Shown one piece after another: positions 34,564 to 45,298 of a stretch of DNA of 64,000 nt. The stretch is from the NCBI GenBank assembly GCA_964057225.1, contig OZ059900.1, forward strand, positions 9,620,501-9,684,500. Direction: 5' to 3'. The stretch's first letter is position 1, and the number at the start of each line of letters is the position of its first letter. This DNA is from Auanema rhodensis (Eukaryota > Nematoda > Chromadorea > Rhabditida > Rhabditidae). The position numbers and the translations under genes are program-made. The notes below the pieces were generated by a model, which did no database searches, was not told where the DNA came from, and saw nothing but the letters and a program-made list of their open reading frames with translations.

Positions 34564-34594
34564 CGTTCCATCTGGATCCTCGGTGATTCCGTGT
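34564..34594 (-). repeat. diverged LTR 3'-end remnant, minus strand
   Basis: Read on the minus strand, the segment ends ATCACCGAGGATCCAGATGG then AACG. It matches the LTR end (ACCATTGAGAATCTAAATGG then AACG) with regularly spaced substitutions. It is a relic of a related LTR in the opposite orientation, cut off by the U2 pseudogene array. Confidence 0.4.
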
Positions 34595-34643
34595 CCGGGG
34601 AAGTTCAAAATATACTATAAGAGGAAAATTGTAGATTTGTGAG

Positions 34644-34755
34644 CGACCCGTGAGATGGAGCTAGCAAGCCAGAATCCACCTCAGGTCTCAAAAATCGGTT
34701 AACCTTATTGTGATCCAATGGAACACACATCGAAAGTTAATTCGATAAGAACGAT
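34644..34755 (-). pseudogene. truncated U2 snRNA copy 3
   Basis: 112 nt on the minus strand. It starts at the U2 stem-loop II region (ATCGTTCTTATCGAATTAAC) and runs through the Sm-type site GATTTTTGAG to the stem-loop III region (ATCTCACGGGTCG), then stops. It lacks the 5' end and branch-site recognition sequence and the 3' stem-loop. Confidence 0.8.
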
Positions 34756-34866
34756 CATTCTCCCCCAACGCGGATGGGCCGTTCCCGCCAGCAGAACAAG
34801 GGCTGTTGGTCCATAATATTGTGAACCAATGGAACACATATCGAAAGTTATTTCGATAAGAACGAT
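34756..34866 (-). pseudogene. truncated U2 snRNA copy 2, internally deleted
   Basis: 111 nt on the minus strand. It starts at the same internal point as copy 3 and keeps stem IIa (ATCGAAATAACTTTCGAT). It then skips the Sm site and middle portion (roughly 90 nt missing) and rejoins in the 3' stem-loop (CTGCTGGCGGGAACGGCCC). Confidence 0.8.
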
Positions 34867-35069
34867 TATTCTCCCCCAAAGGGGATGGGCCGTTCCCGCC
34901 AGCAGTGCAAGAGCGGGTCGACCCGTGAGATGGAGCTAGCAAGCCAGCATCTACCTCAGGTCTCAAAAATCGGTTAACCTTATTGTGAACCAATGGAACA
35001 CATATCGAAGGTTAATTCGATAAGAACGATTACTACACTTTGATCTTAGCCAAAAGGCCGAGAAGCGAT
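34867..35069 (-). ncRNA. U2 spliceosomal snRNA
   Basis: A full-length U2 on the minus strand, about 200 nt. The 5' end ATCGCTTCTCGGCCTTTTGG then CTAAGATC is the U2 signature, and GTGTAGTA pairs with intron branch sites. Stem IIa, the Sm site (GATTTTTGAG) and the 3' stem-loop (GGGAACGGCCCATCCCC) follow in order. It forms the 17S/U2 snRNP with Sm proteins in the nucleus. The exact 3' end is uncertain by a few bases because the next truncated copy is fused directly to it. Confidence 0.93.
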
Positions 35070-35744
35070 ACTGCAACATCGTCAGAAACATAAACATTGA
35101 GATTATGTATCGTACTTCATACGAGTGCACTCGCTCTTTTGACCACAAGTGTCAGATTTGACTATTTTCGGTGTACCGGTCATTGCTGGCTCCCAGTAAG
35201 TGACAGATTTAGGCAATTCGTGTATTTCTTATTTTTTGTTTAATTGAATTATTATTGTATATATATATATATATATATAGAAATTAAATAATAAAATAAT
35301 TTTTATATAAAAATGGAAAAATAATTTTTTTCAGAATTTTTTTTAGTAGCTACCTAGACCCTTTATAAACTAATGTCACTACTGTCCACTATATTTTTTT
35401 CCATATTTACTAGAAATACATATATATATATATAACCAAGTGAAGAAAATAAATAAAAAGAAGTATAATATACCATACAAAACAACTTCCTATAAAACAT
35501 TTTCATGGAAACGCTTAACTATATAGTATGATCATCAGGATCGCCTAGTTTTGTTTTCTCCTTAGATACGGTGACCTGATGTGCTTGAAGTTTAATGTAA
35601 TTAGCGTCCTTTTCATGCGCGCGGGATCAAAATATAATATTTGAATCATATACCAAATATATTTTTTGATTTCTGTCTATTATTTTCTATAATTAACTGA
35701 GTTGTCATCTATCCATTTTCTGCTAATTTTATTTATAATTCAAT
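35070..35744. other. U2 promoter region and spacer
   Basis: The first 70 bp or so lie upstream of U2 and may hold its proximal sequence element (for example around 35105-35130). AT-dinucleotide runs lie near 35258-35279 and 35419-35433. No gene was recognised until the start codon at 35745. Confidence 0.4.
35620..35627 (+). promoter_or_regulatory. CGCGGGAT promoter element (copy 3)
   Basis: CGCGGGAT within GCGCGCGGGATC, about 120 bp upstream of the ATG at 35745. It is the third occurrence of this GC-rich 8-mer at a similar promoter position in an AT-rich window. Confidence 0.4.
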
Positions 35745-36291
35745 ATGGTTTGTTACTGTTTTTCTATTTTCTTGTGACTAATATATTCTTAGGAGACGTT
35801 TGAAGATTTGTTTTATCCAATAGATCTCGAAGCTCTTGAATCTGATTCTACTGTTGATGAAGCCAAATTTGATGAACTTTATGATGAAATAACTACACTT
35901 AGGCAGGAGATCAAAACCCAAAAATTGCGAAACCAACACAAATTGCTTGAAGTCGCAAATACAAAAAGTCGGATAGCTGACATGAAAGCTAGAATCGAAG
36001 CGGAATTACTAAAGAAAACCAATCCAAAGCAGAAAGACGTTGAACTTTGCAAAATGGAATATAGGAAACTTTATTCTCTTCAGCATGAATATATAAATTT
36101 CTTTTGTAATCAAATTAATGTTTTAAACGAAGCTGGAATTCCAATCCCAATCACGTTATTGGACGAATTTCAAGAAACTTGTGCGTATTTCAAGAGAATG
36201 TTGTCAAATATCAACGAAAATGTGTAAGTTTTCTTAACTATACGTATAATTACTAAAGTATAATAATTTTAGAAGTGATATTAAACCATAG
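35745..36291 (+). CDS. coiled-coil protein, paralogue of 25118-25792 gene
   Basis: Exons: 35745-35747 (the ATG alone), 35793-36223 and 36273-36291; 150 aa, phases consistent. Introns are 45 and 49 bp. The protein begins METFEDLFYPIDLEALESDS, followed by charged helices with coiled-coil character and a C-terminal block homologous to the minus-strand gene at 25118. The strong donor GAAAATGT|GTAAGT removes the apparent stop at 36225 and leads to a short last exon ending VSDIKP. AATAAA at 36393-36398 fits the 3' end. The identical layout (start-codon-only exon, one long exon, very short last exon) supports common descent. Function unknown; no signal peptide. Confidence 0.7.
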
Positions 36292-39190
36292 ATATGAAGA
36301 AGGATAATACCATGTGAAGCTATCCTGTTTCTCTAGTTGTCTAATCATGTATTTCTCATTCTGTGATTTGTTTTTCATGTTTTTAGTTTTTCAATAAATT
36401 GATTTTCAACTAGTTATACAACTCTTTCATCAACAGTGGTTTCTATAAAAAAAATGAAAACGCATATGAGATTTCAAATAACTCAATCTATGTTTATTAA
36501 TTATAAATTATATGAAAGATAGTAGAGCATATCTGAAGTAATATGGATGCGGAACGTGTACGAGGTTTTTATTGTTTGAGTTATTACGTGAAATAAATAG
36601 TTAATTACCAATTTGACTAAATTGGAAACCCCTTTTTTATGAAAAATGCTTTTATTTCTTTAGAATAATAACTAAATGCCAAAATTACCAAAATAAGACC
36701 AGATCTTCTCAACAAATTCATAATTTTGTTGAATATCTACGATTATTTCCATTTATTATAGTCATGGTATGAATATAAACAATCAAAATTTGTAATATTA
36801 TCAAGCGATTATTGGTAAAAATAATTTATTCAATTCATAAACAACCTTTTGAATTATAAATTGAGCAGTTATGAAATTAGTATTTAATAATATTTACTAT
36901 TAAATATTATCAAAATTTCTAAGTATTTCAATGAAATTAAAATGTAATAATTTTTTTAGTTTTCTCAGTTTTAGGTATTTTTCCGATGAAATTATTCTAT
37001 AACTCTTTCCTGTTTTTTTTATTTTAAACTTTTTACTTTTGTTTTTTATCTAGAATATGTTCAGTTAGTGTTAACTATTTCAATTAAATGTATCAAGTTG
37101 TATAATTTATAATCAAATTCTTATTATTTAAAAACATTATTGACATGTTTATAATAGTGAATATTGCTAAATATTTTAATTAGCACCCAGAAATGAGGTT
37201 TATATACTATGTGTTGAACTCAATCTTGATACTTCTGAGATTACCTAAAATTTGAAAATTCTTCTTAAGATTTGATTCCAATAAAACAAACTGCTCAAAG
37301 TCAGACTAACTCAGCATCATAGATTCAAATAACTATATACAATTTTGCAAATAGCAATAGAAATGAAAATTTCATATAATATATCATGAATTTTACTGAT
37401 TGTATAAATAAAATAAAGGTAATAACAAGTAGAAACTTGCAAAAATTTCAGGCGCCAATTTTTATTTCAAAATCATATTATCTTTTGGCTCTTGTTTTTC
37501 TATTCAATTATCCTTAATCTATTGTACATTGTACGAATTACTCAGAAAAGGGTATATATTTCAAATAATTGTCAATTTTTCCGTGTTTTTTCACTTTTTG
37601 AAAACATTCTGACAACGATTTTAGCTTCATATGCTATTTATATAAAATTTTGTTTGTGTTAAAGAACATGCATTACCGAAGGCTACAACTTTTTTAAACA
37701 CATCTCTTTACGCTTTGGTGAAAATTTAGAAAACTGATTCACTCAATAAGCATTGATTTTATTGTTACGATTGTTCATCTACGATAAAGTCTTATCATGT
37801 TCATTTTCTATTTTAATACCCACATTTACTTGCTCTCCGTTGTGCACTTTATATATTTCTCGACTATACAGTCAATTCATTTCATTGATTGATAAAACTT
37901 TTTGATTTACTATCGCTTGACTAGATTTGTAATCAAACATCTCTTATCCCTATAACGCTTTTTTTTGTTAAAACATGAATACATGCAATTTTGTTTACAT
38001 CTCAGCCATTATAGCTAGTTTTCAAAACATTTCAATCATATCAACTGTTATAGACTCTCATTTTAAACTTTTTCTATCAGCATATCATCGCATTTATAGT
38101 TCCATTTCTAAAAAAAATGTAATTCTTCCAAATTAAATACGTAAAGTTAATGAAAACACAAAAACTCGAAAGAAATCATTCATTTCAGTTATAGTTGTAC
38201 ATTCAACTATGGTCTTTCACTGATTATGTCAACACTGCTCTCTCTTTTGACGAACAAACATATTCGGAAATAACTGGGTCTCCCTTTCTATTATTTGTCC
38301 ATGGTGAAAGCTCACAGTCCAACGTTTAATAGATAAGCCATTGTTATGTTTTCCTGATGACGCTGTCGTCACGTAACTATGAATATATTGATATTTTCGT
38401 GACTACGTGAAGGCGCTAGACCGCATGTTCTTTATTGATTTTTTAAAATTCCATTCCAAGAAGTTGGCTATTCTGCTACTTAGTTAATGCGTTGAAATAC
38501 TAAATATTAATTTTGCTTGTTAAAATATTAGCAAAACTTTTGGAAACTCTCTATTATAATATTTCCTAGCAATTTGCTCCATTCAATTATTTTCATACTC
38601 ATTTTCGTTTTCTGAATTTATTTTTAGATGTGACGCATGGCAATTTTTCGATTTTCTATTCATTCCGGTTTTTGTGAAATCCGAGATATTTTGTTTTCCT
38701 ATCTTTCTCATTCGCTGAGGTACTTTTTTTTGCCTTTTTTGGTTTTAAAAATGTTGTGACAGTTCTGTTCTGTCTTCTTTCAATGTTTGTTTTATCAGAT
38801 TTTTCACAATGTAACAGTATGTTTAATGTGATTAATGATATTGCTATCGTTCTCTGATAACTTTTACTATTATCTCTTGTAAACCATGTATAGCTTTCAG
38901 CAATGCCCGCTAGGCACATATATTTCTTTTACTTGCTACTTCATCACGTGTTCTAATTGAAACTTTGAGTGAGCATCCATATTTAGTTGGCGTCATCTTC
39001 TAGCTCCGCCTCATGCCACAAACTCCGCCCTCTTCCATCAGCTATGGCTTTCTGTTCATTCTGTCCGCCCATTATTCAGCTCATTCGCAAGTCCTTCAAC
39101 TCCCCATTCCCTTGTCCAGATACCTCCTTTTACTGCCCGCCAGACTTGTCCTATGATCTTATTCATCTTCGAAACAGGCATCTCTGTTTT
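36292..39190. other. AT-rich interval before the microRNA cluster
   Basis: No gene was recognised. A hairpin candidate lies at 38367-38410 (CGTCACGTA ... TACGTGA). From about 38980 to 39190 the DNA becomes clearly less AT-rich and pyrimidine-rich; this may belong to the primary transcript or promoter of the microRNA cluster. Confidence 0.4.
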
Positions 39191-39260
39191 ACCCTCACTG
39201 GTTCGGCAGTAGTCAACACATGTGTTAAAGTGATGACACTGGAGCGAGCCAGTGAGGGTT
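39191..39260 (+). ncRNA. microRNA hairpin 1, miR-63/64 family-like
   Basis: ACCCTCACTGG ... CCAGTGAGGGT forms a perfect outer stem, continued by GGCAGTAGTCA against TGATGACACTGGAGC. The 3' arm (from 39231 or 39232) carries GATGACACTGGAGCGAG. Its ATGACACTG core and following GCG match the C. elegans miR-63/64/65 mature RNAs (..AUGACACUGAAGCG..) from memory. The strand follows from the family, because the mature sequence is on the plus strand. Confidence 0.75.
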
Positions 39261-39571
39261 TAATATGAGCTCTGCTATTGAAGACAATGGTCTAAAGCTT
39301 ATTTTGCTACTATAGTGAGAATTAGACCTTTTTAGCTATCCAATACTTGAAGCATGATAATTCGATATTCTGTTCTGGCTCTGTTGCTCATAATCTAGTT
39401 CTATGTGCCTGATCTGCAATGCATTTATTGAATAAGTTTCAATACTGCATTTTGTGTCAGATCCTATACACTATTGCTCATGCAACCACTGCTTTTTAAG
39501 TATTCAGCCTTAAAACATATTCTAAGATATATTTCATCACAAATCTGATTTAAATGGTTTTATTCTTTTCT

Positions 39572-39639
39572 TTCCGACTGGATCGGCAGCAGTCAGCACG
39601 CGTTGACGCCGTGATGACACTGGAGCGATCCAGTCGGAA
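39572..39639 (+). ncRNA. microRNA hairpin 2, miR-63/64 family-like
   Basis: A 14-bp perfect outer stem TTCCGACTGGATCG/CGATCCAGTCGGAA with a GC-rich terminal loop. The 3' arm carries TGATGACACTGGAGCGATCC (from 39612). The 5' arm GGCAGCAGTCAGCACG parallels hairpin 1. Confidence 0.78.
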
Positions 39640-40336
39640 CGACAAGATGCATTGTCTCATCTACACAATTTCCGACCAATGTCTGTTGTAGTATGCATAC
39701 GCTCACGCTCACACACACACTCTCCCATGCACATATATACAAACTGAAAGCTTATGCATACATATATTTGTATTCTAATTAAGCTGACAATTTAGCCCTT
39801 CATAAGATTTTATTTCAAGCCAGCAACAAATTGTAGTTCCGTAGCAACAAACATAGAGAAGAAAATCTTATATTGTACTCAACAAATAAAAATAATTTAA
39901 TATATCTAAATGCTGCTTAATGTAGCAGTTTCATATGTATATCTTTCAGAGCATGAAAGCTGTCTTTGGCGGCTTTAGCACATCTAAGTGCCTTCGTTAA
40001 GTAGAGATTCAGAGCTGTCATCTCTTATTTGATGCGACACATTAAGCTAAATGTTGCTTTTCATATTAACCAAATCAGTTGCTCGAGATAAATGCTTGAA
40101 AATGAAAATTGCATGACTTTTGAAAAGCGAGCTTTTGTCAATTATTCCTCTAGTCTTTCATTTGCTTAGTTAACATATGTGGATATATATTCGTAAATAA
40201 CCATCATATGCCATCAAGCAATAGCTGATTCAACAACATCGTGAGTTCCAACCTACGTAATGCATCTATTTCTTCAGCTATTGATAATCATTTCCTACAC
40301 ATACATCATCTTTCAATGACGAAGATTAATTTTTTC
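39640..40336. other. spacer inside the microRNA cluster
   Basis: AT-rich with a short CA/CT microsatellite near 39700-39725. CAATAGCTGA at 40219-40228 and TCAGCTATTG at 40274-40283 are complementary but enclose poorly matched sequence, so I do not call a fourth microRNA. No ORF was recognised. Confidence 0.4.
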
Positions 40337-40428
40337 AAACTCAAATATTCCCCACTGGTACGACAGTAGTCAACACCATTACATAGCGTGATGACACTGA
40401 TGCGTACCAGTAGAGAATGACTGAGTTT
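40337..40428 (+). ncRNA. microRNA hairpin 3, miR-63/64 family-like
   Basis: The stem CACTGGTACG ... CGTACCAGT is extended outward by AAACTCA ... TGAGTTT. The 3' arm carries TGATGACACTGATGCGTACC (from 40389). The mature 3' portion differs from hairpins 1 and 2 while the seed ATGACAC is kept. Confidence 0.75.
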
Positions 40429-40606
40429 GATGAGCAGAATAAATGATTCATTGTTTCACATATCAACATTCTTTGTTATTATTTTACAATTTTGTTTTTA
40501 TATTTTATTACATTAGCAATTGTGTAATCATTTGTTATAAATAAAACATTTAATCTGAAGTGAGAATATACAGGAAACACTGAAAACGATTGATTTATGA
40601 AAAGAA

Positions 40607-40612
40607 TTTATT
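40607..40612 (-). terminator. polyadenylation signal of the SXP/RAL-2-like gene
   Basis: AATAAA on the minus strand, about 75 bp after the stop at 40685. Confidence 0.5.
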
Positions 40613-40684
40613 GAATTATACAAAATATTATACAAAATAACAAAGCCGAGACCATCTATATTTACAGATAACGATAATATTTTT

Positions 40685-43600
40685 TTAATGTAAGACGAGT
40701 TTTCTTGCTCTTCGTCGATTGAAACTTTCCATAAAATCGCGTAGTTCTTGCTTAACTCGTGGTTGAAGTTTCATTCTTTTATCGTCTGAAAGCTATGATT
40801 GTGTAGAAATTTCTGTTAGAATCTTTTCAAGTGGAAAGAAATAGCTATATTTGATCAGAATTCACTTAGAAAATTGTACAGCTAACATAACTTTAAATTT
40901 AATGATGTTAGTGGTTAGACAGAATTAGTTAGCCAAATCAAAGCTGAAGATTGTGAAGCAGCAAGATTAATCCGATATTAACTTCGTTATACACATAAAT
41001 CGGAGATGTGGATACATTAAAGCCGAAAAGGCGATAAGATGCATAGAAGCAGAAAGAAATAGGAAAGAGGATGAAAGAATAAATGGCCAAATTACCATGA
41101 AGAATTCGTTTTGGCAATAAGTAACAACTAGCTAATGCTATTGAAGAAAAGCTGCTGGCTCTGTTGTATAAGAAGATGAGAGAGTAGAGCAGTATTACAA
41201 AGAAAAAGAGGGAAAAAGAGAAAGAGAGAGTGAAAAAGTATGTGATGAGCTGTAGTGAGAGAGATGAAAGAAGACTCTTGTATTCGTACGACAACCCGGT
41301 AGTCAGTAGGTCAAGATGCATAAAATCGGACATCTGCCACTACAGCACTAATTGGGGATTCAACCTTAAGTGCTGCTGAAACCATGAGAATATGTCTCAT
41401 TTCCGTATAAGACATAGGATTATAAAGTATATAGCATCATCCGGTCACATCAACTATAAGATGTCAGCGTCATCTAAAAGGAATGGCAAAAATCTAAGTG
41501 CAATTCATAATGATATCTAAAGAAAATTAAATAAAATTTGAAGCGTAAAAGGATTTAAACCAGATGAAGATTAGGAATCTGTATTTAGAAGCTTTCAACT
41601 TTCAGAAAAATGGATATATTCGTTCCTTTCTTAATCTTTCCTTTCTTATTCTTTCATCATGAGTTCGGTTAGCATATATTGCAAATAGAATAATATAACG
41701 AAATCGATGCAATGTGAAGCATTCTCAAGCAAATTCTTTTTTAATTTCAGCTGCTGGCTTGATTATAGTTTTGAATTAAAATTCAGCTATCGGTATTGAT
41801 TTCATTAAAGAGGCTGTGTATATACTAGCTTCTGAATTAATGGAAATGTAGCTCAATTAACTTACGGCTAACACTGAGTTCATGCAATGCTCTTCGAGCT
41901 CCAGAGCTTAACTGAGACATTTCTTGTTCACGGGCTTTGAGAACTTTTCGACGCATTGTAGCCCATGTGTTGTATTCTTCCAGCTGTTTGGAATTCAGTA
42001 ACGAGACAGCTAGATGTTGAATCTGAAAAGCAACATGTGTGAGATTTCATTGATATAGATAGTATTAGCAATATATTGCATATAAAAGTAATAAAACAGC
42101 TTGAATAGAGTGGGAATACGCTGAATGCAAAAAGTTCCAAAAGATGAGAATGAAGAAGATAAAAGAAACATGAAATGAGGATTTTTCGGGACCGATATGA
42201 AAAGAGTTTTGGAGCCTACAATGGATTAATTTATGCTAAAACATTCTATAGTAACAATTATTTCGTGAAAGACAAAATTTGAATAAGACACAAAGGGAAT
42301 GAGAAAATGAATTCAAAGAATGAAAGACTTTGTTGTAATGAAAATCAGAATATGCTTCAAGGAAGGAACAAACGAAATTTCTCATCCGCTAAATCATTTT
42401 CATGTTTTTAAAAAAATTGGAAGTAGCTTTTCTTGGTTTTAATCAAAGAAACGAATGAATAGAATGTATTTCAGCTAGATTACAACAGTTATTATTTGAA
42501 TTAAATCTGAAAAAAGTAAAGAATATATGCTTAACTATGCCTTAAGAATTGTGTATTAGCATGATTACATATACATATTTACAAATCGGGCAACATTTAA
42601 ATTTTTTAAAATTTAAAACTTTTTTTTTTCGAAAATGCTTTGTAACTGACCTTTAATGTTCGAAGGCCTTCGCTAGGAATATCGTCATCCTTCCAAACTC
42701 GTTCAAATTCATTTTTAACATTATTACTGGCAGAACGTAAAAAGGGAGCATCAACACTGTTAAATTGCATGCTTGCTACATCATCAAGAGTCATCTGAAT
42801 TATACTTTGATCGCGTGTACTAGTTTCAATTGAAGTTTAATTTCCTTTTTTTAATAGTTCAATCAGATTTTTGTATATCCACATATCCAATCAATCACTA
42901 TTTTATATTGAATTCGAAGTAAAAATTTAAAATTTTCATAATTATTTTTCTTTTTTTTTCAAGTTTTTCATTTAGCTTTATTTTATGCTTATTTAATGTC
43001 GAAAGAGTAAAGGAAACAGCTAGTAATGGCTTGCCAAAAATAAAATGTAATCTTATTTTAGTTAATTGTACTTTGAACTCTGTTAGTTTTTTTCTCACAA
43101 TTTTTTTCTCGCCTAATCCATGTTGAGGAATTATTGCCAAATCTTATTCCTTAATTTTTCTAGCATCACGCCATGTCAAGCGTCTAATATAATATTTTGG
43201 CATTATATCAATTTACATATATAAGTTTTACACAGAAATTGTAAAAAAATGTAGCATTTTACTATGCTTTTTCCTGTTTTTTTAATCTTATTCATATTTC
43301 ATCATCAACAGATTATATAGAAATCTCGTTTAAAATCTATTGAGCCTATAATCTTGATGTACTCTTTTGAAAAGGAAATTTTCCAAATAATCAGTCTTAG
43401 ACATGATACTAATCGTTTAGAACTTTTTCACCAAAAGCAACTAGTTTATAGTTTATATACATAACTATTGATTAGATATATGTATATATTCTTTTATATT
43501 CGATGAAATGCTTGTTTAACTTGTTTTATATGTCTATAGTATTTCATCATATTTTCAACATATGAGCGTACAAGGAACAATATATTGCTGTGTCTCTTTT

Positions 43601-45298
43601 TGGTCTTTCACGCAATTTTTTTCAACAGAATTTTTTAAACTAACTGATTCAAGATCTCTATCGAATGCATCATCGGAAGTATGATGTGAAATTATTTTCT
43701 TATTCTCACTGCGATCTCGACTGCTATTTTCAATCGATCCTGAAATATGAAATAGGCATTTTCTTAATTTTTTAAATTTTTTCATTATCATTATAGCTAA
43801 ATAAACCTTTGATGAGTCTATTATTATTATTATTTATACTGTTAACTAACCCGAATTTCCAAATTCTTCTGCTAATATGTCGTTACTAGCAGCAATGATG
43901 TCAGCTTGTACTAGTAATTCTTTTTCACAATCGTCACTTGGTTTCCATGATCTCCTATAATAACTTTTCAATTATGAACTTTAGTGTTTTCTAATTTTAG
44001 TTTAATGAAAACCTTTAAAATCTATTCAAAAGCTACAATTTTTAATTTTCTTTGATACCTACCAAAGGTCATTCAGCTCTTCTTGTACATAATCTGGTAG
44101 TCGAGTCAAATTCTTAGGTGGACTACATAGTAGATTCTAAAAGAATTTCAGTTATTTTTCTTATCTTCAACAATAATATTACAATTTTTTGTGTGTTTAT
44201 TACTAAATAAATAGAAAAATTGACTTGACTGCAAATTTTCATGAATAATTCTGGGGATTTTCATTATTTTTTAATAATTTTAGAAATAAGTCATTTATTA
44301 GTCTTGTGTTCATGATAGATTTTTCATCAGATCAATCTCATTACATACATAACACTAGTTAAGTATACTACAAACAGTAGACAGAACTATATACATAGCT
44401 ATATATAAGTATATGTATAACTTTTCATAATAGAAGTCTATATTTATTTCATAGTCTGTTCTAGTTTTCTTTTTTTTTCAATCTTTTCCATTTGCGACAA
44501 TCTTCTTCATATTTCGCTCATACACCAATCATTTCTCTCACTATCTACCACACTCTATCTCTTATATTTCTTTCTTTTTCTTGCTAAATACCTCTTTTTC
44601 ATGCACCCCATCTCGTTTTCTATGTTCCTGTTTCCTTTTTATGCTTTCTATTAGCTATAAGATAAGAATAAGGAATAGTCGAGAACGATATAATATAATT
44701 AACTATATTATCTATTATGATTTTTTTGGAATAAAAAGGTAAAATTAACTGAAATTCAAAGTGACTTGTTTACTTGTAATACTTATGTATCACATTTTAC
44801 ATTTTTTGATCTATGAAGTGCTTGAGTGTCATAATCTCGAGTGTTACCACGGCATTGCACAAACTTTTTCTTGTTAATCAGATTTGATCAACAATCAATT
44901 CATGCTTTCCGCTCAGAATATTGAATGAAACTAAAATGTATTTACATTTCACATGATGCGTGTTAATTGGATGAAATAATGAATGAAAAGCTATGTATAT
45001 CCGTGCAGGTTGAAGATCACAATATTTCAAAAGCGCCGTAATTAGATGTATTCAATTTAGATTTTAATTAGATGTAGTATGTACGCAACATGTGAATAGA
45101 AGAAAAGAAATATGCAATTTCTTGCTATAACAAGCAAAATATTAATAATTGGTCTATTGCTGGTATTAAGTATTCAACAGTTTCAAAGATTAATGATATG
45201 GGTTTTCAATGAGTGCCAAGCTCTAAGTGATACACACTTACCGAAGCTGCAGTAGATTGTTGAACCAGTACACTGGCACAGAATATTAGCCAAAGCAT
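40685..45298 (-). CDS. secreted SXP/RAL-2 (DUF148)-like protein
   Basis: Minus-strand exons: 45242-45298, 44063-44136, 43851-43954, 43645-43739, 42651-42794, 41866-42022 and 40685-40785; 243 aa, all phases consistent. Exon 1 is a 19-residue signal peptide (MLWLIFCASVLVQQSTAAS). The mature part has an N-terminal segment with LPDYVQEELNDLW and two cysteines. An acidic, S-rich linker follows, then a helical domain: APFLRSASNNVKNEFERVW ... LSSGARRALHELSVS ... LQPRVKQELRDFM. Pro-Phe-Leu followed by a V..EFE helix, a central W-containing helix and LS..AR.AL.EL are typical of SXP/RAL-2 (Ani s 5-like) proteins, which are nematode-specific, secreted and cation-binding. Introns 1, 4, 5 and 6 are unusually long here (about 0.6-1.1 kb). 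Exon 4 can also read past its GTTAGT donor to a stop at 43555, giving a shorter protein without the DUF148-like part. The family call is moderate; the exon model is fairly strong. Confidence 0.65.

Noticed and set aside
26021-34640. spliced-leader (SL) RNA gene near 5S
   Set aside because: Nematode SL genes are often linked to 5S, but I found no match to the SL1 sequence or an SL-type stem with Sm site on either strand.
38987-39268. 93-residue ORF over microRNA hairpin 1
   Set aside because: It runs through the hairpin and is explained by the less AT-rich pyrimidine-rich DNA before the microRNA; no protein family features.
40219-40283. possible fourth microRNA hairpin (CAATAGCTGA/TCAGCTATTG)
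   Set aside because: Only the outer 10 bp pair; the interior does not continue the stem and no family seed is present.
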